Assembly (NCBI GenBank): GCA_002436005.1
Contig: DIXG01000061.1
Location: 1 to 64,000, forward strand
DNA: 64,000 bases
Reading direction: 5' to 3'
Source: Anaerolineaceae bacterium UBA6086
GTDB lineage: Bacteria > Chloroflexota > Anaerolineae > Anaerolineales > Anaerolineaceae
Shown: piece after piece, positions 58,134-64,000 of the stretch
Numbering within the stretch: the first letter of the stretch is position 1
Layout: every line of letters begins with the position of its first letter
The notes under the pieces: generated by a model
Database searches by the model: none
Seen by the model: the letters and a program-made list of their open reading frames with translations, nothing else
Told to the model about the DNA's origin: nothing
Position numbers and translations under genes: made by a program

Positions 58134-60251
58134 ATGACAGATCAATTGGAACAAAAACCAGAATCAGGTCCCAGTGTTTGGGATCACTTTGCGGAAAAGC
58201 TCAAATTCTGGACCAAGAACAATGAAGTTCAGCAGTTCCCGGACAAGGTAGAAAAGTTAGATGCGCCGGTTAGGATTCCATGGCTGACGCTGGCTGCGCT
58301 TACTCTTGCGTTGATTGCCCAGCTTTCACTGGAACCTTCTCCGGCAAGAACGCCCTGGCCGGGGGTGTTCCTTTATGCAGCTGCCGGCGGATGTTTGCTG
58401 GCTGCAGTGATCCGCAAGGAGTGGACACTTCCGGATTTAAAACCTGATGCAGAACAGGCAATGAGCACCCGCTTTCAGCCGGAACTGCTGCTCCTGGGCG
58501 TGGTGTTTGCTGTGTTTGCGTTTCTTGCGTTTGGCAGTGGGATTTTTGGTTTTCTAAACATCTCACTGTGGCTCCTATCTCTGGTGTGTTTCTTTCTTGC
58601 CTTCTGGCGCAGGGAGAAAGGCATCCGGTTTTCCTTCCGTGCTTGGTGGATTAACTTCCGGGACAAAGGCTGGGCACTGACCATCACACGCTGGACAATT
58701 ATTGTCCTGGCAGTGGTCGCAGTGATCTTGTTTTTTAATTTTTATCGTTTGGATTCGGTTCCACCGGAAATGGTGAGCGACCAAGCAGAAAAGCTGCTTG
58801 ATGTCAACGATATCCTGCAAGGTTATACGCCAACCTATTTTCCTCGCAATACCGGCCGTGAAGTGCTGCACTTTTATCTGACTGCAGCCTATATGGCGCT
58901 CTTTAATTTAGATGTCAGTTTCTTGAATCTTAAGGTTGTTGCTGTCTTTGCTCATTTGTTGACGCTTTTCTTCATCTATATTTTGGGGAAAGAATTTGCG
59001 AACAAGTGGGTGGGTTTGGCTGCGGCGTTGTTTGCTGGCATCGCCTATTGGCCCCTGGTATATACGCGTTTGGCGCTGCGCATCCCGTATTATCCTCTAT
59101 TTGTCGCCCCTGTGCTGTATTTTTTCTTACGCGGTATGCGCCGACAAAATATCAATGACATCCTGCTTACAGGCTTGTTCCTTGGTGTCGGGCTGCACGG
59201 CTATACGCCCTTTCGAATTGTTCCGATTTTGATCGTGTTGGGGATCGTAGTTTACCTCTTTCACCGACCAGCGCGAGAGCGCCGCGCACAGGCGATTATC
59301 GCCCTGACATTAATTGCTTTTGTTGCGTTGATTGTCTTTCTGCCGCTTTTACGCTACTGGGTGGCGAATCCACAACAGTTTGCCTATCGCGCCTTCTCAC
59401 GCCTGACGGGAATGGAAACGGGTTTTCAAAATTCTCCGATCCTGATCTTTCTTCAAAACTTCTGGAAAGCCAGTGTGATGTTCTTCTGGGATAACGGTGT
59501 GATCTGGGCACATTCGGTGCCGGGGCGTCCGGCATTGGAGGTTGTTACAGGTGCGCTTTATTTTCTTGGCATTGTGAGTTTGTTGATCCGCTATTACCGT
59601 CACCGGAACTGGATGGACCTTTTCCTGTTGATCTCCATTCCCATGTTATTGATGCCATCCATCTTGTCGCTGGCTTATCCGGGAGAGAATCCCAGCTTGA
59701 ACCGGACAGCCGGCGCGATCGTCCCGGTTTTTCTTGTCGTGGGGTTGGCGCTGGAGACAGTTGTCCGCACGATCCTCAGACGTTTGAATGGTATCGTGGG
59801 GAAAGGTGCTGCGATCATCCTCGTGATGGTGCTGTTCAGCTGGTCTGCGGGCAATAATTTCCGACTGGTATTCGATCAATATTACACAATTTACCGCGCA
59901 TCCAGCTGGAACACGTCTGAAATTGGCAGAGTGGCTGCATTGTTTATTGAATCAATGGGCACACCAGAGACCACCTATGTCGTGGGCTACCCGCACTGGG
60001 TGGATTCCAGGCTGGTTGCCATCAACGCAGGCTATCCGGGCAAGGATTTTGCGATCTTCCCTGAACAGATTCCTGACACAACACTCAATCCCAATGCGAA
60101 AATGTTCTTCTTGAGCATTAATGACACGGAGAATGCTGATTTGCTAAAAAGCACTTATGATAATGGTGTATTAACGCTGTATGATTCAGAGGTGGAAAAC
60201 AAGGATTTCATGGTGTTTTTTGTTCCACCTGAGCAAGGAGAAACGCCCTGA
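58134..60251 (+). CDS. Membrane glycosyltransferase, GT39/ArnT-like
   Basis: A 705-residue polytopic membrane protein with about 11-12 helices. The N-terminal 120 residues hold a polar tail and two hydrophobic segments. The segment SVPPEMVSDQAEKLLDVNDI is the lumen/exterior loop with acidic residues typical of GT-C enzymes such as ArnT and PMT, which use polyprenyl-phosphate sugars. The C terminus (about 580-705) is a soluble exterior domain. It is followed without a gap by another, larger GT-C protein; its stop TGA overlaps the ATG there. The transferred sugar is unknown. Confidence 0.83.
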   Translation: MTDQLEQKPESGPSVWDHFAEKLKFWTKNNEVQQFPDKVEKLDAPVRIPWLTLAALTLALIAQLSLEPSPARTPWPGVFLYAAAGGCLLAAVIRKEWTLPDLKPDAEQAMSTRFQPELLLLGVVFAVFAFLAFGSGIFGFLNISLWLLSLVCFFLAFWRREKGIRFSFRAWWINFRDKGWALTITRWTIIVLAVVAVILFFNFYRLDSVPPEMVSDQAEKLLDVNDILQGYTPTYFPRNTGREVLHFYLTAAYMALFNLDVSFLNLKVVAVFAHLLTLFFIYILGKEFANKWVGLAAALFAGIAYWPLVYTRLALRIPYYPLFVAPVLYFFLRGMRRQNINDILLTGLFLGVGLHGYTPFRIVPILIVLGIVVYLFHRPARERRAQAIIALTLIAFVALIVFLPLLRYWVANPQQFAYRAFSRLTGMETGFQNSPILIFLQNFWKASVMFFWDNGVIWAHSVPGRPALEVVTGALYFLGIVSLLIRYYRHRNWMDLFLLISIPMLLMPSILSLAYPGENPSLNRTAGAIVPVFLVVGLALETVVRTILRRLNGIVGKGAAIILVMVLFSWSAGNNFRLVFDQYYTIYRASSWNTSEIGRVAALFIESMGTPETTYVVGYPHWVDSRLVAINAGYPGKDFAIFPEQIPDTTLNPNAKMFFLSINDTENADLLKSTYDNGVLTLYDSEVENKDFMVFFVPPEQGETP

Positions 60252-63200
60252 TGACTGAACCAGCGGGCATGTCTGCCAATACAAAACGAATTTCTCTTTG
60301 GGAGGGAGTTGTTCTGGTCTGTCTGATCCTCACGCTGGCAGCAGGGGCATATTTGCGCCTGGTGGGTGTGAATTGGGATGAAGATCAGCACATGCATCCT
60401 GATGAGCGTTTCCTCAGCCTGGTCCAGGTTGCGATCAGTCCTGTAGAAAACGCTTCAGCCTACTTTGACACAGAGAATTCTTCTCTCAACCCTGAAAATC
60501 GGGGCTACACGTTTTTTGTGTATGGCACCCTGCCCATTTTTATCATTCGCTATGTTGGGGAAGCGTTAGGGCAGACGGATTACCATGCCATTACAATTCT
60601 GGGCAGGTATCTCTCAGCAATTTTTGACTTGATCACCGCATTGTTGGTTTATGCCGTTGGTAGAAGGCTGTATCAACGCTGGGTTGGTTTGCTGGGTGCG
60701 TTATTTTATGCGTTGGCAGTGCTGCCCATTCAGCTCTCACATTACATGACGGTGGACACGATCACCAACACCTTTGCGTTTTTGGCTGTTTATGCTGCGG
60801 TGTGGGCGCTGACCCGGTCACCATCTGTAAATAAGGACGGAATCGGTGAGGTTTCTGCTCCTGATGCAGAGCCAGATTCTGATGCAGACCTTGTTCTTGA
60901 CTCAGAAGCTGATTTGGAATCATCTGAGCGTGCTTTTACCACAGCAAAACTCTGGCGAGTTTTTCAAGAGTTAGCTCCTTACCTTGTGTTTGGTGCTGCG
61001 CTTGGTGCCGCAACTGCGTCAAAGATCAACGCGGTTGTGTTGGCTATCATTCTGCCACTTGTTGAAGGTGTGCGCTACCTGAGAATGACGCCGGATGATC
61101 GGCGAGAAGCGCTGGGTCCGATTTTCAGAAACCTGTTTGTGGCAGGGATATTGAGTTTTTTGATCTTTCGGATAGGACAGCCTTATGCCTTCAACGGTCC
61201 GGGATTTTTCAATATTGGTATCAGTGAAAACTGGTGGATGAGTCTGCAAAACCTGCGTGCCCAGGCTTCTGGCAAGGTGGATTTTCCGCCCGCCTTACAG
61301 TGGGCACGGCGTCCAATCACTTTTTCTCTGCAAAATCTGATCATCTGGGGATTGGGTTTACCCCTTGGGGTTCTGGCGTGGCTTTCTTACCTGGCGATGG
61401 GCTGGCGGATGATCCGGAAAAGGGAATGGGCTCCTCATTTGCCCCTGTGGCTTTTCACCGGGTTGTATTTTGCCTGGCAATCTTTTTCCTGGGTAAGGTC
61501 CATGCGCTACCAAATGTTGATCTATCCCGCCCTGGCGCTGTTTGCGGGTTGGGGGTTGGTTCAGATGTGGTCTGCCAGGCGTGAAATCAAGATTTTCTGG
61601 CTTCGGCTCAGACCCCAGCTGCTCCGCCTGATCGGCATTGTGCTGACGGTGATTGTGATCCTGACGACGGCCGCATATGCTTTTGCGTTTACACGGATTT
61701 ACGCACAACCGCACACCCGGGTGGCTGCCAGCCGCTGGATTTATCAGAACATTCCTGGAGCGTTGACTCTCGAATTGGAAACGCCTGAAGGAAGCTTCCT
61801 GCAACCTTTGCCCTACCGGGCAGGCGACAAATTTGACTCGCAGACAGTTTATCGGCTGCCTTTCTATGGCGCAGCTGATGGATTGCTGACCATGATCAGC
61901 TTCCCGCATATCCTCGATGAAAATCAGCTTGAACCCATCAAGCAGCTGACCCTCACGGTTGTGTCGGCAGATGCACCGGAAAATATCCTGGCAACTGCTG
62001 AATTACTGGGCGAATTTCTGCCCTCCGAATCAGATTGGCGAGGTGCAGCGTATGATTTTGTGCTGGATCAGGCGGTTCCAATTAGTGAGGATGCCTTGTA
62101 TTATCTCCAGCTGGAATTAATTGAAGCGCAGACCACCTTGGTGTTGAACGGTGCACCCACCCTGACATTTCTCGCTAATAATGGAATGACCTTGCGATCT
62201 CCCTTGCCCCGCATTCAACAAGGTATTCGCCAGGGCACGCCGTATCAAATGACCATCCAGCTCGTGAAAAGCGGCGTGATCACTCATCTGCACATGCCAT
62301 ACCTGGTTGATCAGATGGGCAAGACCGGGACACAGACCCTGACCGTTGAATTACAGCTGCCTGACCAACCCACCCGGTCGGTAACCCTGAATGAAAATTT
62401 TTTACCCGGGGAGGATATTCGTGGTAAGTCCTACACCATTGAGCTTGTCGAACCGTTTGAAGTGACCGCTGGCGAAGCGTTGATGGTGACACTGAGCACG
62501 GATACTCCCGGTGCCTGGCTAACACTGCATGCGCCTGCACCCGTGCACGAAAGCAGCTGGGATGATGCAATTCCATACCCGGTGGATGGGTTCAGCCCCT
62601 ATAGTGAGACTGGCGGCATTTATCGGGGTGATCTGAACTTTGAGATGTACTGGCCGGATGACGCGAATAAATTAGCTCGCTTCGAAACCTTGCTTGATTC
62701 TGGGGACTACATCTTTATTACTTCAAACCGCCAATGGGGCACCACCACACGTGTGCCTGAACGGTATTTGCTAACAACGGCGTTTTACCGAAACCTGCTT
62801 GGCTGCCCGGATGAAAAAGAGGTGACCTGGTGTTACGCTGTGGCTGAACCCGGGATGTTTGAAGAGCGGCTCGGTTTTGAGCTTGTTCAAACCTTCCACT
62901 CCAATCCAAACATCGGACCCTTCGAATTAAATTCTCAGTTTGCTGAGGAAGCTTTTACGGTTTACGATCATCCCAAAGTGCTTATTTTCCGGAAAACCGG
63001 GGCGTACGATCCAGTAAATGTTCGGGAGATTCTGCGAGCCGTCGATTTGAGCAAGGTGGTCTATTTCACACCTGGAGATGCTGCCAGTTATCGCGGCCCT
63101 GACCCGGACCAGGTCAATGAGCCGCGGTATAACCTGTCCTTGTCAGAAGATCGCCTATCAGCACAGCGACAGGGCGGAACCTGGTCAGACTTGTTTAATG

Positions 63201-64000
63201 TTAACAGTGCGCTCAATACTTCGCCGTTTCTTGCTGCTGCTGCGTTATATGGTTTTGTCCTGCTCTTGGGCATTTTATGCTATCCAATTGTCCGCTTGGC
63301 ACTGCCTGGCTTAGAAGATAAAGGCTATCCACTTTCCAAACTGGCAGGGCTTTTGATCCTGGCTTTTGGGGTATGGATTCTTGGATCAGCAGGTGTTGCT
63401 TTCACCTTGCAAACGATTTTGGTCGTCCTGGTTGTGATCTCCCTGGTTTCTGCGGTTTTCATCTTTCTACAGCGAAAGTCCCTCTGGGCGGAAATCCAGG
63501 CTAAATGGCAGTATTACCTGGCGGTTGAGGTGCTGGCACTGGTGGCTTTTATTGCCTTCATCCTGATCCGAATGGGAAATCCAGACCTGTGGCACCCTTA
63601 TAAGGGGGGTGAGAAACCGATGGATTTCTCATACCTGAACGCCATCCTCAAAAGCACCACTTTTCCTCCCTATGATCCCTGGTTTGCTGGTGGATATATC
63701 AATTATTACTATTACGGGTTTGTGATTGCTGGCGTCCCGATCAAACTTTTAGGTATTGTGCCAGCGGTAGCCTATAATATTATTCTTCCGATCTGGTTCA
63801 GCCTCTTAGCACAGGGCGCATTCTCGGTGGGCTGGAACCTGTTCATGGGGATACCCCGCCCGCGGGCTTTGCGGGTTGGCGAGCGATCGAAGGGGCAGGC
63901 TCTCAGACTGGCATTTGTCGTGGGGGTGATCACTGTCCTTCTTCTGGCGGTGATTGGCAACCTGGGGACACTGCGCTTAATTGCAGAGGGCTACCAGCGG
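60251..64000 (+). CDS. Giant membrane glycosyltransferase with YYYYG (DUF2298) region, partial at the window end
   Basis: The frame is open from ATG 60251 to base 64000, at least 1250 residues; the stop lies outside. The N-terminal GT39-like part (about residues 1-480) has a HPDE motif at 49-52 (NWDEDQHMHPDERF) and about ten helices. A large exterior region (about 490-1000) is rich in beta strands. A second membrane part begins near 1010 and carries the NYYYYGF motif at about 1151-1157, the mark of the TIGR03662/DUF2298 'YYY' family known from Chloroflexi and archaea. This looks like a fusion of two membrane modules. It is coupled to the preceding gene. Confidence 0.85.
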   Translation, partial: MTEPAGMSANTKRISLWEGVVLVCLILTLAAGAYLRLVGVNWDEDQHMHPDERFLSLVQVAISPVENASAYFDTENSSLNPENRGYTFFVYGTLPIFIIRYVGEALGQTDYHAITILGRYLSAIFDLITALLVYAVGRRLYQRWVGLLGALFYALAVLPIQLSHYMTVDTITNTFAFLAVYAAVWALTRSPSVNKDGIGEVSAPDAEPDSDADLVLDSEADLESSERAFTTAKLWRVFQELAPYLVFGAALGAATASKINAVVLAIILPLVEGVRYLRMTPDDRREALGPIFRNLFVAGILSFLIFRIGQPYAFNGPGFFNIGISENWWMSLQNLRAQASGKVDFPPALQWARRPITFSLQNLIIWGLGLPLGVLAWLSYLAMGWRMIRKREWAPHLPLWLFTGLYFAWQSFSWVRSMRYQMLIYPALALFAGWGLVQMWSARREIKIFWLRLRPQLLRLIGIVLTVIVILTTAAYAFAFTRIYAQPHTRVAASRWIYQNIPGALTLELETPEGSFLQPLPYRAGDKFDSQTVYRLPFYGAADGLLTMISFPHILDENQLEPIKQLTLTVVSADAPENILATAELLGEFLPSESDWRGAAYDFVLDQAVPISEDALYYLQLELIEAQTTLVLNGAPTLTFLANNGMTLRSPLPRIQQGIRQGTPYQMTIQLVKSGVITHLHMPYLVDQMGKTGTQTLTVELQLPDQPTRSVTLNENFLPGEDIRGKSYTIELVEPFEVTAGEALMVTLSTDTPGAWLTLHAPAPVHESSWDDAIPYPVDGFSPYSETGGIYRGDLNFEMYWPDDANKLARFETLLDSGDYIFITSNRQWGTTTRVPERYLLTTAFYRNLLGCPDEKEVTWCYAVAEPGMFEERLGFELVQTFHSNPNIGPFELNSQFAEEAFTVYDHPKVLIFRKTGAYDPVNVREILRAVDLSKVVYFTPGDAASYRGPDPDQVNEPRYNLSLSEDRLSAQRQGGTWSDLFNVNSALNTSPFLAAAALYGFVLLLGILCYPIVRLALPGLEDKGYPLSKLAGLLILAFGVWILGSAGVAFTLQTILVVLVVISLVSAVFIFLQRKSLWAEIQAKWQYYLAVEVLALVAFIAFILIRMGNPDLWHPYKGGEKPMDFSYLNAILKSTTFPPYDPWFAGGYINYYYYGFVIAGVPIKLLGIVPAVAYNIILPIWFSLLAQGAFSVGWNLFMGIPRPRALRVGERSKGQALRLAFVVGVITVLLLAVIGNLGTLRLIAEGYQR

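Overview
The window reads as a chromosomal segment of an anaerobic or fermentative bacterium of the phylum Chloroflexota, most likely class Anaerolineae. This is inferred from gene content, not from a database search. The pointers are a topoisomerase I with an extra N-terminal zinc domain, a mevalonate kinase plus isopentenyl phosphate kinase pair, a giant membrane protein with a YYYYG motif, a lone PadR regulator, and moderate GC content. No phage, insertion sequence, CRISPR array, rRNA or tRNA gene was seen.

Layout. 1-3.9 kb: end of rpmA (L27), an L31 protein fused to an RNA polymerase alpha-CTD-like domain, thymidine kinase, hypoxanthine phosphoribosyltransferase, a CCA-adding-type nucleotidyltransferase and a nitroreductase. 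3.9-7.1 kb (minus): epimerase-like protein, beta-propeller-like lipoprotein, acetyltransferase. 7.5-15 kb (plus): pyruvate phosphate dikinase, a three-gene pyruvate (or acetoin) dehydrogenase operon (E1 alpha, E1 beta, E2, no E3) and a monoacylglycerol-lipase-like hydrolase. 15-19.4 kb (minus): TPR/lytic transglycosylase lipoprotein and an unknown membrane-anchored protein. 19.6-22.1 kb (plus): PadR regulator with a strong promoter and a palindromic candidate operator, an Arg/His-rich unknown protein, and diaminopropionate ammonia-lyase.

22.3-28.5 kb (minus) is the most interesting region: a compact ten-gene bacterial microcompartment operon with three pentameric (BMC-P), one hexameric (BMC-H) and one tandem-domain (BMC-T) shell genes, an EutJ-like protein, a CoA-acylating aldehyde dehydrogenase, a DeoC-type aldolase, an RpiB-like isomerase and a 120-residue unknown protein. 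DeoC plus RpiB plus aldehyde dehydrogenase is the signature of the 'sugar phosphate utilizing' (SPU) class. The inferred chemistry is deoxyribose 5-phosphate to glyceraldehyde 3-phosphate plus acetaldehyde, then acetyl-CoA. The RpiB homologue has Asp where the catalytic Cys is expected. Divergent from it (28.9-32.2 kb, plus) is an operon for MtnA-type isomerase, a PfkB sugar/nucleoside kinase and S-adenosylhomocysteinase, suggesting that nucleoside and SAM by-product sugars could feed the shell.

32.4-36.8 kb (minus): recA with a LexA-like box inside its promoter, an M23 peptidase lipoprotein, a DUF1015 protein and a DegV protein. 37-45.4 kb (plus): ffh, rpsP, khpA, rimM, dprA, manC, topA and an unknown membrane protein. 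45.5-49.8 kb (minus): UbiA-type prenyltransferase, mevalonate kinase, isopentenyl phosphate kinase, dGTPase-like protein, greA. 50-52 kb: a TlyA-type methyltransferase with a possibly leaderless mRNA, and a sulfotransferase. 52.4-64 kb (plus): lepA followed by tightly packed cell-surface glycan genes (flippase/AglD-like protein, glycosyltransferase 4, two methyltransferases, two large membrane glycosyltransferases), the last running off the end.
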